Assembly (NCBI RefSeq): GCF_002865645.1
Contig: NW_020194559.1
Span: 806,001 to 870,000 of the forward strand
DNA: 64,000 nucleotides
Direction of reading: 5' to 3'
Origin: Hyaloscypha bicolor E
Taxonomy: Eukaryota > Ascomycota > Leotiomycetes > Helotiales > Hyaloscyphaceae
A program made the position numbers and the translations under genes. Positions 1 through 12,425 of this stretch are shown one piece after another (the first letter of the stretch is position 1; each line of letters begins with the position of its first letter). The notes beneath the pieces are model-generated. The model was not told the DNA's origin, did not search any database, and saw only the letters and a program-made list of their open reading frames with translations.

Positions 1-3000
1 AGCCTTTAACTAAATTATTTTCTAAGAAATACTTGATTTTCAAAAGCTTTTAGGTTAATTATTACCGAAAAAATTAGTATCTAATACTTTTAGTTTCTTT
101 TAGGCCTTTAATCTAAATCTTATAATTATATAATTTATAGAGGGAAAGAATATTAGATTTCTTTTTAGAAAAAAAAAATATTCTTTAAGTTCTAAAAGCA
201 ATATTTTCTAGAGCTATTAAAGCTTTATTTCTTCTGGTTATTAATTTTCTGGGCCAGAAATAGTTTCTTTTTTACGAGCTTTAAACTCTTTATTAATCTT
301 ATAAATAGAAATTTAACTAATAATATATATATATATATATTTTTAGCTATATAATTAAATATTATAGAAATAAAAATAGCTAGATCTAATATTTGCTCTT
401 TATTAAGGATCTCTTTTTATTTTTTCGGCTTTTATTTGAGTATTATATTTTAATTAGGCTATAAAAGCTCCTTTTCTATAATATTATATAATTTCCTTTA
501 ATTAATTCAAGAAAAAAAACTATTTAAGAATAATGAATTTCCAGAAATAGTTTATAATAATATTTTATTAATTAGTATTCTTTTAATATATCTTATTAAA
601 TTACTTTTCTAGCTATTATTAAGAAATACTAATAATATAACCGAATTATATAGTTTTAGGCTTATTTTTTTTTGGCTATATAAGCCTATATTTTCTATAA
701 TTAATTAGAATATTAATATAAGTAGTTTATTTTCTATTAAAAATAATATTATAATTTCTAAGGTTTAGAATAATTATAGGTATATTAATACTTTATTTAT
801 TAATTAGAAATAAAACTTTTATATATCTTTTAGTAAACTCAGCTAGCTTTTTATTAAAACTATATATAATATATAATAAAAGAAGAAATTATAGTTCTAT
901 TTCTAAAAATCGCTTTATAAACTAAATAAGCTTTATATTAATAAAAGTATAACTATTTATTTTAGTATTAATAAGGGGAAAAAACTTAATTCCTAAATTA
1001 TTTATATTAATAATATAGAATATTATAAGAATATTTCTTTCTATAAGATAAATTAAGTTAATCTTTATTAGATTTATATTATAAGTTTCTAAAATAGAAA
1101 CTTTTTTTAGGAATATTTATTTTCCGGTTCTATACTAGAATTAGAGCCTAAATTCTCTAAATATTTTACTAAAACAGGAACTAGATATTCTAATAGAATA
1201 GAAACTAAATCCGGTTTAATTCTAGAAAGAGTTACCTTAATTTCCTTATTATATTTAATTAAATAATATTTAATATAGTAGCTAAACTCGTTATAGTTAT
1301 AGTATTTAATAGCTAAAAGATCTTTAGTTTTTATAGGATATTATTTATATTTATAAAGAGATATATATTTAATAAGAATAGTAAATATAGGCTCTTTAGA
1401 CTTCTTTTAGGAAATATAAAAGAGTATAATACTAGAAATAAACTTGGCTAAATTAGTTTTCGTTTTTTTATATTTTTTAGTTTTCTTATATATAGTTTTA
1501 ATCTACTAGTTATTAATAGTATAATACTAAATAAAGCAAATAATATTAATAGAAGAATTATTATAATATATATATATATCGATTCCTGAAGCTTTAGTAA
1601 AAGCTTTTTATTTAATTTATATTTAATATTTTAAATACTAATATTGCCTTTTATATATAATTATAAAAAGAAAATATAGAATTCCTGAAATACTTAATTA
1701 GAGTATATTTAAAGCTTACTAAAGTTATAGCAAGTATTCTATATCTTATTAGAATTAGAATATAGCTTCTTTAGGTAAGAATATAATTCTAAAAGCTAAT
1801 AGTATTAATTCGGATTATCTTTATTTATATAAGAATTAATTAAGATAAGAGTATTATTTATAAATCTATTAGAAATATAAATAATTTTAAAAAAAATTTA
1901 AGAAATATAAATTAGTATTTCCTTATAGCTTATTCTTAATCTAAACTAGCTAGTTATTAAAAATAATATAATTTCTAGTAAAAAGAATTAAATCTAAAAG
2001 CTTAGTATTTCTAATATTTCTAAAAAAAAAAAGTATAAGATATAGGGAATTCTAGATAGAAATAAATAAAAAATAATTTGGAATTCTTTAAAAAGAGATT
2101 CGAAATAGCCAGAATTATAGAAATAATAAAAATAGATAAAATAGAAATAGCTAGAACTATTATAAACCGATTTATTAGAGCTATATAATATTTAATATCC
2201 TTTTCAAATTTAGTATTATAGAATTTAATATTCTCGAAAATGGCCTTATTATAATTATAAATACTTTTATATAAAAGGGCCTTTTAGATATTTTTCTAAT
2301 AGCTTTTTATAATAATATTAATATCTAAAAATAGAATATCGGGTTCCTTAATTCATTTATATAGCTTTTCGGTAATAATATAGTTATTAGTTTTTAAAAG
2401 CTTTATAATAAAAATAAAGAATTCTATTTCTATAGACTTATTTATAAATTCTTTAAGAATATTAATATAATATTTAGTTTAGAAAGGGCTATTAATAAAA
2501 TAACCTGAATTAGTAAAAGCTTTAAAAGCCTTAGTAAAAATCAATATAATTTCTAGTTATATAATATTCTAGAAAATTAATCTATTATATTTTTCCTTTA
2601 TTATATTCTTTTTAATAGTCTTATTACTAATATATATATAGGGCCTATAAGGTTATAGGATAGAACTTGAGAATAATAGTTAGATTATTAGCCTATAGAT
2701 ATCTATTATTCTAAAACTTGATTAAAGAATAGCCTTTATATAAGGTTCTTTGATTTTCGGAGTTTTCGGAAAGGTTTTTAATATATTATTAGTATATATT
2801 TATAAAGATAGAAATATCTAATTCCTTTAAGGATTCTAAAGCTTTTTGCTTTTATTATTCTAGAATCTATTATTCGTATTTCTAAGATTCTATTATTTTA
2901 GTAATATCTATATTTTTAATAGTTCTAAAATAGTTTATTTAAAATTCTTTATAAGATTAAAGGAAATAAACTTTAAATACTATTACAAATATAGTATTTA

Positions 3001-4690
3001 GGACTTAAAAAGTAAAATAAAAGGTTTCTTATAAAAACAATTTAAAGCTAAAAAAGAGAAAACTAGAATATAAAAGGCTATAAGGAAATATATATATTTT
3101 ATAGTATACTAGTTTATAAAGGGCTTAGTTTTCTAAATATTTCTAATATATTTCAAATATATTTCTCTAATAAAGTAGTTATATTATATATATTTAAAAA
3201 GTAATAGAATATAAATAATAGAATATAAGTAATAATATTAAATAACTATATTAGCTAATAAAATTAAAAGCTAAATTATAATAGGCTAAGCCCTTTTTAA
3301 TATATATATATATATATAATTTATAATAAAAGGAATTTAAAGATAAAATAGTTTATAATGAATTTATAAAAAGAATTTAATAATAGAATATTAAAGATAA
3401 ATATTTTGCCTTTAAATATTTTATTTATAATAAGAAATTTAGGAAATTAAATATTGCGATTTCGAAAGAGTCTAAAGCTTAAGGGATTTAATTTAATAGT
3501 AAAATCGAAATTATAATTAAAGAGCTTTAAAGATATATATAGAATATATATATTCCGGAAAGAAAAAAGTTTCTATAAATTCAAATATTATATAAATAGA
3601 AAAGATAATTATTAAAAAAGTAATTTTAGTATTAAAAGAAATTAGTTTTAAAAAATAATAAATAATTAAATAAATAAATAGTTAAATAGCTAATTATTTA
3701 TTAATTAGTAAGAACTAGTATCTTTTTTCTTTAAATTACTAGATACTTTTTCGTAAAGTTAATAGATAATTCTTTTCTTTAATATAAATTAGTTTAATTT
3801 TATTATAGATTACTAAATACTTCTTTAGCTTAATAGATTCTATTTTCTAATCTATATATATAAACTAATTAGTATTAATTTACTAGGAATATATAATATA
3901 ATATATAATATATATAAAATATTTAGTATATAAAATTAATAAAATAATTAATATTTAGAAATAAGAATTTTAGTATTATAATATTAATATATAATTCCTA
4001 AATTTACTAAGCCTAATAGGATCTAGTCTATTAGTCGAATTACCTATAAAATATAAGATTATATAACTATATTCCGTATCCTATATTTTATTATCTATAT
4101 TCTATTTCCCGAGTATTATAACTATATATATAACTCCTAAAAGAATAGCTATATTAATAATTAGATTAAGATTTTAATAAAGTAATTTAATAAATAAAAA
4201 TAATAAAGCTAACTTTAAAATAAAAGCAAATATTTTTATAAAAGCTATTTAATTTAAATTAATATAATAAATTATTTTATTTATTTACTAAAATAAACTT
4301 TTAATAAATAATTCTTATATTTCATTTTATATAATAAGTTTTTTTAAGTTAAAATATATAAAAAATAATAAGAAATATTAAATATATATTTGAAAATTAT
4401 ATTAATAATTATACTTATTTTAAATTTAAATAAATTAAATTGGCTTTTATATTAGATTTCAAAGAATTAATAACTTTATTTTAAAGAAAAATTAAACTTT
4501 TATAAAATTTAATAATCTTATTATTTTATATTTCTTTAATTCGATTTTTAGTTTAATAAAAATAAAATATTATAAGAACTAGAATATTTATATTTATATA
4601 ATATAAATTCTTTATAATTTAAAAATAAAAGTAAATCTAATTTTAAAATATTTATAATATTAGTAATTATTAATATTACGGGCCATGCCT
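1..4690. repeat. AT-rich, ORF-free block (probable RIP-degraded transposon DNA)
   Basis: Almost pure A/T sequence with very few CpA or CpG steps, a large excess of TpA, and no open frame of useful length on either strand. This is the composition left by repeat-induced point mutation on old transposons in ascomycetes. No transposase, integrase or reverse transcriptase motif could be read, so the original element type is unknown. The block runs off the left edge. Confidence 0.75.
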
Positions 4691-4812
4691 TTATATAAAG
4701 AAAACTAGTAGTTTTAATACAAGGAATAACTAAGGAAAGAAAAAGAGAATCTCGCTCTTATATAAGCTAAATATATACGGGCCATGCGCCCCCGTAGTCA
4801 CAGCAACGAAGG

Positions 4813-4851
4813 TCACATGACCGAGTCATATAACCGAGTCACATGACCGAG
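4813..4851. repeat. Three 13-bp tandem repeats in a GC-rich islet
   Basis: Three adjacent copies of a 13-bp unit (tcacatgaccgag); the middle copy differs at two positions (tcatataaccgag). They lie in a roughly 100-bp GC-rich islet inside the AT-rich block. An 11-bp word (acgggccatgc) occurs at about 4678 and again at about 4778, bracketing the AT-rich stretch just before the islet. The islet may be the end of a transposon that escaped full mutation, or a protein-binding site. Confidence 0.7.
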
Positions 4852-5701
4852 TCTAAACCACGGGTCCAACCTATTACAATTAAATTTATAAACAAAAAGT
4901 ATATAATACAATTTATTTAATAATTATAATTATAATTTTTTTTTAGAAAGCTATTTTTATTTTATATAACTTTAAATTAAAATTAAAATATATATATAAA
5001 ATAAACCTTTTAAGCTATTTATAAAAAAGAATAAATAATATAATATTAGTTTAAATAAGATTTCTTTTCTTAATAACCTTTATATATATGTCTTATATTA
5101 AAGAATAAGATATTAGTAAACTACTAATATAAGTTTATATTATTAATATATTTTATTAATAAAAGAGCTTTAAAGGAAATTATAATAATTTTAGCTTATA
5201 TTATAAAATCTTTAAAATCAGTTTTTAAAATACAATCTATTGTCTTTCCTTAATATAATTGAGGTTTGAGGAAATCCGATTAATAGTTATTTAATTATTG
5301 CAAAGTGAAGTTAATGACTTTGCTATGTGAAGGCCTGAAAACATTACTAAAAATACAGACTTATGCTACCAGGCTCGTAACGAGCCTAGTGACCCAGGCC
5401 TGTGTGCTCAGTGCATTGCCTCGGAATTTCAGGCTCCTCAAATTCGCTTACAACACCTTGAAAACCAATGTCTCCTCAGACACTTTAAAGTTATACGTTA
5501 ATAAAGAATAGTCATGACTAAATATTTAGGGCTAGAGAACTAAAGTAACTAAGGCACAATTTAATTGATTGATTTTTTAAAGATTTGATTGATTGAAAAT
5601 GATCTTTATTCGTAAAATGCCCTGAGTGCATAGACTACTCTCCAGAGGCTCGTAAGGGCTATCTTGTTTAGAGCCGGATGAAAAATGGAAAACGAAATAA
5701 T
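4852..5701. other. AT-rich tail grading into unique sequence, no gene seen
   Basis: AT-rich sequence continues to about 5290, then composition becomes balanced. A 68-codon open frame at 5305-5511 has no recognisable motif and no flanking exons. I see no supported gene. Confidence 0.6.
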
Positions 5702-5797
5702 ATCAAATGCATAAGCTACCTCCCCAAATGCTACACCTCAAATGCTACACCGCAAATGCTACACCCCAAGCGCTACCTCCCCAAACGCTACCTCCCG
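5702..5797. repeat. Degenerate tandem repeat, about 14-bp unit
   Basis: Five to six imperfect copies of a unit like caaatgctacac(c/t)c lie head to tail; the last two copies drift to caagcgctacctc and caaacgctacctc. The array marks the border between AT-rich and GC-richer DNA. No function is apparent. Confidence 0.7.
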
Positions 5798-7223
5798 GAA
5801 TAACAAAGGAAAATCGTGCATATATGTACAAGTGCGGTGTCTGGAACCCGCCCGCAAGCCCTCCCTGCCCCCCGCACTTCCTCTAGTTCTAGCTCTCTCC
5901 CGCCCCATCTCCTCCCGCCGCAATCATCCATCCCATCAGTCCTTCCTCTCCCGCCGTCTCTTCAACTGCCCCAAGCTGCACGGGTAAATGATCAGCTCGA
6001 CTCAACACCATCGCGACACGGCGAGTACAGGATGCGACTTACTTGGATCTGTGTTTGTCCCACTACCATTGCTCCCCCCGCCGCTCCCGCTCCCATTGCT
6101 CCCGCCGCCGCCGCCGCGCGGGGGAGCAAACAGCACAGGAGGCTGCCAGGGGTCGGTGCCAGCAGCGGCCGATCGACGGCTGGCTGCCGAGGTCTCTGCG
6201 GGGCCAGGGTACATGGTCATCGTCATCTCGAATAATAAAAATTTCCGATCGAACAGCTCTGAGCTCCGTGAATATTAATGTATCTGCCGCAGTAGTTTGA
6301 CTAACTGTGTGTATACGAGTGCTCAGAAAGAAGAGAAGGAGAAGAGAGATGGATGACCACGCATACTTATACCTTTCATCACTTTGCGCTGCACCTCTAG
6401 TTGCGAGCTTCACGGTGCAGTGCAGCGCGTTCGTCCTGATGTGCCGGGCAAGCACCCAGGCGTCCTTCTCTCCATCTCGACTCACCGACGCTCCGCCTCG
6501 AGAATAACGCCCTGCAAGGTGGAACAAGGGCGCATCATATCGTTGATATCAGGGGCGAGGCTTTGCTGGGGGCGCCTTCTGAGGGAGCGCGGTCGGTCGC
6601 CCTCAGAAGAGGAGGAAGTTAGGTTTGGTCACTAGGGAGGTGGAGAGCGCTCAGCATCGCGGCACCAGAGCTAGAACTAACCCTATTCTTCACCGAACGC
6701 TGCACTGCGCTCCGCTGTGCTGCGCTCTTCGCCCTTCCTACGCCTAAGGCGGGGCATATGTTAGGCAAACAAATAAGGGGGATGTTGTTCGGCATGGGAG
6801 GGCACACGAAGGGCGACGGCCGGTTTCGAGGGCACAACACGAGAGTAAGGGTTCACAATATCTTAACCTTATCTTCTCTTACCTTTCAGTGGCGACAGAG
6901 CGATAAGGTTAAGCTGCGGCTTCGGTGGGTGGCGGAGGCGGTTCCTGCGTCGTGCTCGGCCTGGAGAGGGCCAACGCTGTGGGGTCGCTGCCAGTCGGGG
7001 GAGCACCGCAGAACACTAACACGCGTGTTCTACCTATCATTGCAGTGGTCACATTATTGGAGCCAAAAATCTACACTTGATTTAGGAATTGATGGCCTTG
7101 CTTAAATGGATAGCTTTGCTCTGATACAGGATGATAAATCAGGAGATATGTCGCTTGCCCCCCGTCACCATACAAGATCTATGTTCTTCATTCGCATCAC
7201 AACACAATTCCATTTGTATAATG
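5798..7223. other. GC-rich interval without a supported gene
   Basis: Contains a short CCG/CGG run near 6100 and several overlapping short open frames on both strands. None has a recognisable domain or a consistent exon chain. A minus-strand frame starting at 6226 encodes a Gly/Ser-rich stretch produced by the CCG-rich tract, so I do not call it a gene. Confidence 0.5.
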
Positions 7224-7270
7224 AACGCCAAGCATAATAAACGCCAAGCATAAGAAACGCCAAGTATAGT
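7224..7270. repeat. Three direct copies of a 16-bp unit
   Basis: Three tandem copies of a unit like aacgccaagcataata; the third reads aagtata in place of aagcata. It lies about 90 bp beyond the 3' end of the minus-strand gene that ends at 7359. Confidence 0.7.
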
Positions 7271-7358
7271 GCTCAGAGACCTGATCTAAATCCCTCCAGA
7301 CCGTCTACGCGTAAGTACAGAGAAAACCAGTCTATCTGGGTGAGCTGGCTTTGGATCC

Positions 7359-9783
7359 TCAGAATACGGCGTCTAGGATGGCACGCGCAAATTGGTGTTC
7401 GTCACTTTCATTCTGCTTCCCTTTCACGCTCGAATCTGCAGTGCAAGTCAGCGGGTCTGATAGATATTCGACAAAACAACGTAAATCAATAAGCAGTCAA
7501 GGAGGGGCTAGAAAGAAAAACGTACCCAAGTTTCTCCATCTCTCGGCCAGTCCTCCCACCCTCCCGTTCCCGTCAGCAACGCTCGCCCAAACTTTTCCGA
7601 ATAGCTGCGTTTCCACATTCTTCTCATATTCAGTGACGTGACGACTAGTCACAGGAAAGGTCGAATTGAACGCCATTGCGTAGTGTGCGAATTCTCGACC
7701 GACATTCCTCACCAAATCCAGCACATACGCTACCAAGAATGCAAGTGCGACTTGGACATCTGCGTCCAACTGTATGGGATAGGAAAAGTGACAAAAAATG
7801 GAGTGCAAGAAGTGTTCTTGTAGATGGTAGAGACTGGCTTTTGTCTGCCGGGTGAGAAGCCTGGGCGCAACGAGAGAAAGATGTGTAGTGTCTTGAGCAG
7901 GAGATTGAGATGAAAAGTAGTCGAAGAGCGATGCAGGGAGGTCTGAAACTTTTGGGACGAGGCTCAGGAGAGTTGTCGTTATGAGCAGCTTCAATGCGGG
8001 ACGCAATATCTGATCTTCTTGCTCCGAGAGCTGCGTATTAGAGTCAGCATCCATTTGACTCGGCTAATACATGATAATTGGATTCTGCAGAAACAATATG
8101 TATGAGATGAAGGCCTTACCCGGTCCTTAGATGCCATATACCAAGATGTCAAGGCTTCCAGAGCGTGGGAGAAACGAGAGTCTTTTTCCCGAAGTATCAT
8201 CAAGGCGACATATTCGGGAAGCCCAAACTGCGAGTTGAGGATTCCATCAAGCCAAACGTCAAGTTCTTCGGCATGCCACTCGAGCGAAAACAGATTTAGC
8301 GCGATTGGGAGTGACTCTTGCACAACAAGTGTGTCTTTTCCTTCATGCTTCTGATAGCTGTGTAACGCTTCCTTATCTCTGGGAGTAAAGGGGCACACAT
8401 CGAGGCGAATTGGCGGACCAAAGCCTAGGTCGAACGCGAGAGCATGTTCGGACTTATACGCGAGGTCTTTTGGGGCATAGAGCTCGGTGGTCAAGGTCGA
8501 GACCGAGAATCGAGACAGGTGAGAGACGAGAAAAGCTAGAGGGATTAGTCGTACTCGGTATGATTAAAATGGAACGAATTGCATACTAGGATGAAAGATA
8601 GAAACCAGAGTTTCGAGTGTGTAGCTTACGCAGTCGACGGAGCGGGGGATCATAGGCTGTTGTACGGTCCCTGAAACTCGTTTAATGTGTACATCTTGAC
8701 AGCCTTGAGATTCTTTGCCTCGAGGTTCATTATAGGCCAATGACCGCTCGGTGGAGACCAGGGAAGAAATGTCCCATTGACAATCAGGCGTTCCGATAGG
8801 GGGCTTATCACAAGACTCGAGGGGTGTTGGCTGGGCTTCGCAACTCCCCGTCTGACACTGCCGCAGCCTTTGGATCTTGTGATATCTCTGGGTATATTTT
8901 CTCATTCGCAAGTGGTATTCGCTGTATGCCGGGCCGGGAGAGGGCGCCAGTGCTGACCCATCTGGATTAAGCCGCTGCCGCCCATCTTCTCCACTCAAAG
9001 TCCATGGTATCGCATCGTGACTCGCTTGCAGCCTTGTGTGTATTTTGTTGACGGTATCAATGATATCGGCGTCGCTTTCGTCATTCGAATCGCTGAGGAA
9101 GGGTCCATCTCGATACTCAACTAAAAATTCAACGTAAAAGTCAGTATAGACTCATTGGTGCAACGAAGCCTCTGCACCGATCACTGACCTGGTAAGTCCA
9201 ACCCAGCTAGTGATAAATCTCTGTTTGCAGCTCCAGTCAGGTGACCGTAAGGGCCTTCGGCAAGGCCCAAGATATCCGCGTCCTCGCTGGCATCGCTGGT
9301 TGCAGGAGTTCCCACGGCCGGCTCGGAATCTAACTCCGTTCGACCCGAGTCAGTCTCCTCCAGTCCAGTTCCCTCGGCAGATGAAGAGGAAGAGTCAGAG
9401 TGTGCAATCTGCCTGATGGTCGAGGGTCGGGGCGCTCCTGAGGCCGCCTGTTCGGCAAAGTGTTCGAGGATTGAGTCGTTCGGACCAGATGCCAAAGAGA
9501 GAGTATTCCCGGGCTCCCGCGGGGCTGAAGCGCGAGGCGGCAGGCTCAAAACAGATCCATCGCGAGGCGTATAAGAAATTCGATGGCTCCCTGTCGACTT
9601 TGTGGAAGTGCTCGCTGAATGAAGGGCTACGGCGGCGCCGCCTTGTCCTGGGAAGTGGTCAGGAAAGCTGTCGATGTCTTGGAAGAGAGTGGAACCAGTG
9701 CCACTGGCTGAAGGCGTCCCATTGAAGGTAGCACCTTGCTCACTCGAGTCATCAAAGACTCCATCCCTGTTAGGAGAAACCAT
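7359..9783 (-). CDS. Conserved-looking protein of unknown function, multi-exon
   Basis: I do not recognise the family. Translation starts at 9783. Exon 1 (9783-9189) encodes a low-complexity Ser/Glu/Asp-rich N-terminus, probably disordered. An intron with good signals (9121-9188) leads to a basic segment (SEYHLRMRKYTQRYHKIQRL). At least one more intron ends at the TTTCAG near 8671, because only that joins in frame to the next coding stretch. Then come introns at about 8541-8629 (GTAAGC donor, CTAAT branch, CTAG acceptor) and 8064-8119. A last intron, GTACGT to TGCAG near 7440, gives a short terminal exon with its stop at 7359-7361. The C-terminal half, from about 8540, is rich in predicted helices and Leu/Phe. 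The donor of the intron ending at 8671 is uncertain, so total length is not fixed. The acidic N-terminus plus basic segment could suit a nuclear protein, but no domain is visible. Confidence 0.6.
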
Positions 9784-10402
9784 TGTGCCCGGCGACTTCA
9801 GGCACGAGAAAGCGGTTGGTTCGGTTTGGAGCGAGGCTGGAACTCAACCAGCTGCGTGCAGTGCCTGGAAGCTGAGTCAAGACCTCCGGTGTACAAAAGG
9901 GGACAATAAGGCGATACAGGCGATGAGTTTGCCTGTTTGTAGAAAGAAGGATGAGGGAGGGAATGAGTCGCCGTTAGGCGTCAGTGAAAACCCAGCACGC
10001 ATTCTCGGTCGTGCTTACTGTCACGTAGATGCGGTGCTCAGCCACGTACGACATGAGAAGAAAAAGCAAAGAAAGGGCAAAGCGAAAAGAACTGGTCTCG
10101 AGATCTTTCAAGAGACCAGAGTCTACCAGAGCAATGAGATGAGGGCAAAAACCAGCATCTGTCTCCTCATATCACCCCAGGAATTGTGAGGTATCAATTT
10201 GGTGGAACTACTACAGGTCTTGCTTCTTGCTTCTTGGGCTCCTCGAACCCCCGCAATTTTTAACCAGCGCCGATAAGGGGTCCATCACGTGGGCGGTCTA
10301 TTTCTCTGCGATAACGTAATGTGGGGGTGTGGGGTTGAGATCACGAGTTCTCGCCAGTGGGCAAAGCCTGAGGTTTGTGGCGAAGGAGATGGGTAAATGT
10401 AC
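9784..10402. other. Intergenic, upstream of the 7359-9783 gene
   Basis: Presumed promoter of the minus-strand gene starting at 9783. Purine-rich tracts occur near 10050-10090. A plus-strand open frame (9674-10189) overlaps exon 1 of that gene and has no recognisable motif. No other gene is supported. Confidence 0.45.
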
Positions 10403-10565
10403 TATCCGTTGCGCTGCCGCCAGCTTTACACTGGACCGTGCACTTTTAAGCGAGGAAATTTAGCAAATCAGAGAGCCAAAATTCGGGTTTGAGCCTTCTG
10501 ATTTGCTGCAATTTTGCGCGTATAATTGAGCACGAAGTGTAAAGCTGGCGGCAGCGTAACGGATA
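10403..10565. mobile_element. MITE with 28-bp terminal inverted repeats and TA flanks
   Basis: Near-perfect terminal inverted repeats occupy 10405-10432 and 10536-10563. They match at 27 of 28 positions; the only difference is g at 10411 against the a at the mirrored site. The outermost word is tccgttgcgctgccgccag on the left. Each end is flanked by TA (10403-10404 and 10564-10565), as for a Tc1/mariner-type TA target duplication. The internal sequence, about 100 bp, has no coding capacity. The element is non-autonomous and would depend on a transposase elsewhere. Confidence 0.8.
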
Positions 10566-12425
10566 CTCATCAATTTCAGTTCTGATTTCTCCCAAATTCG
10601 GTGCTAATTGCATTCTACCTCCGCGATAGGTACCGCACCTCTTCATCTGATCTCTCGCCCTTCATCTGAACTTCCACGTGCTGTTATAACCGAGAAGCAG
10701 AGAATGCAACAGCGGGCCGACCCGTGTCTGAGTGTTGATGCTCATTCATGCCCTGAATTGTCTAACCATCCAGATCATCACAGGATGAAACAGAAGTCTC
10801 TTCCCCCTGGGCAAGCTCTCGGTAGGAACGACATGCAACAAAACAGGCACGGCGTCATTGGACATCCTGGACAAATGAATGAATGCATTGAAGCCCAATG
10901 CGGCACCCCTGCTTTTAGAGATCGCCGATGCGGCTGCGAAACCTCCTTAATTTGCGCTCCTTTCCTCCCTCTGCTTTTATTTTCTTGGCCAAACTCTGTC
11001 AGAGGTACCGACTACCGTCTCTGGGCCCAACATGAGGAGCTCTCGCGCGTGTAAGGGTACCAAGAAGGGCGGCAGCCGTTTGTCGCGGACCAGGGACAGA
11101 TTGAAGTCTCGGCGACGATGACGTCTGCCACCTGATGGGTTGACACTCAAGTTTGGCCGCCACGGCAACAGGTGGTAGTCCAAGAACCTGACGTTCTGGA
11201 AGAAACGAGTGATGAGTGCCGGCTCCAGCTGGTGGTGCTGAGGACGGCGATGGGAGAATATTGTTTAGCACAGTCAGTAGCCTGCAGTCCACGACGCCCC
11301 ACGTGATCGCCAAACTCGTCTGACCGAACCAACAAGATGGAATTTATGCGGTGAAACAAATTCGTCCATTGTACTATATTAAGTACCATCTGGATATTGT
11401 GGAGTAGGGAAATTGGTCATGATTGGATCTCGGTGGGCAAATTCAGTCTTCAGGATAATTAGGCCAGTGTCTTTCAGCCTCTGAACCTCGACCACCAATC
11501 AACTTCTCTGCTAAGGACAGTCAACGAAAAATAACTAGCAACGCGGCTGCATACGCTGCTGTGCTGGATGGAACATCATTTGATAGGCGGATGTCTCGAG
11601 GATCTGAGCCACCATAGAGGGGTGTCGAGTGATCCTTCATTGGCCGAGTGTTATTTTCAGATACACAAGATGCTTGCAGTTGCATTCTGAAAAAGATATA
11701 TGGCTACCTTTCCACCTTTATATGAAGGCGTGCCTACTATGCTCAGTGAGAGCGTCAAGCTGAGCGGAGAATATGAGGATGGCCGTGCCTTGCCCCAGCC
11801 CATTTTCTCCCATGATCCACTTTCCTTTTCACTGTTATCGAACTAATCACAAAGTCTTCGTTGTGCTCCAGAAAGAGCTGACCTGCGATGAGGTCTACTA
11901 ACAAGGCAGTCCTCGTTCGTCATGCATCAACACCTTTCAATCATTCAGGTTCTCACAGCCTTACGTCACCCAACAAGACTCGTTCATCGCAGCACAATGA
12001 ATCGGCTCGGGCAGTAATGATCACACTCGAGCATAGGATGCGTGTCAGCATCCAGACTACCCCACCAACCAGTCCGCATCCCCAGCCCGAAATCGGCGCA
12101 TGTGACACTGAGACCTGGAATGTTAGGGAATGGAGTCAAACAAAGGGAACATACAGAGCAAGAAGTACCAGGCGCGGAAGATATAGAACAGGGGGTCGCG
12201 CCGGATGCGTTGAGAAAGAATGGCCGAGCTGAATTCATCGAGGTGGAAGTCGCGGCAGAAGAATTGGTGGTCTCTCAGTCTCAACTCACAAGAGATAAAA
12301 ATAAACTTCAAGGACAAACCCCCATTGTCGAAGAAGATATCGCTATGACGAGTTGGCACCCAATGTTGATGAGAACTAGATACTAAACCTTCTACTTGTA
12401 GCCGACATTTTTCTTCCCATTCCAG
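10566..12425. other. Intergenic, possible upstream exons of the broken gene
   Basis: Several open frames of 70-150 codons on both strands (for example 10608-11054 plus, 10999-11313 minus) lack motifs and supporting splice structure. A plus-strand frame at about 12042-12386 with a Glu-rich segment could be a 5' exon of the broken membrane-protein gene that follows. I cannot join it convincingly. Confidence 0.4.

Noticed and set aside
6002..6226. Minus-strand frame with Gly/Ser-rich product (MTMTMYPGPAET...)
   Set aside because: The Gly/Ser tract is simply the translation of a CCG/CCC-rich repeat. The possible intron near 6042 leads to an early stop, and no domain is seen.
10608..11054. 148-codon plus-strand open frame
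   Set aside because: Starts just downstream of the MITE, has irregular composition, and no domain or homologous pattern was recognised.
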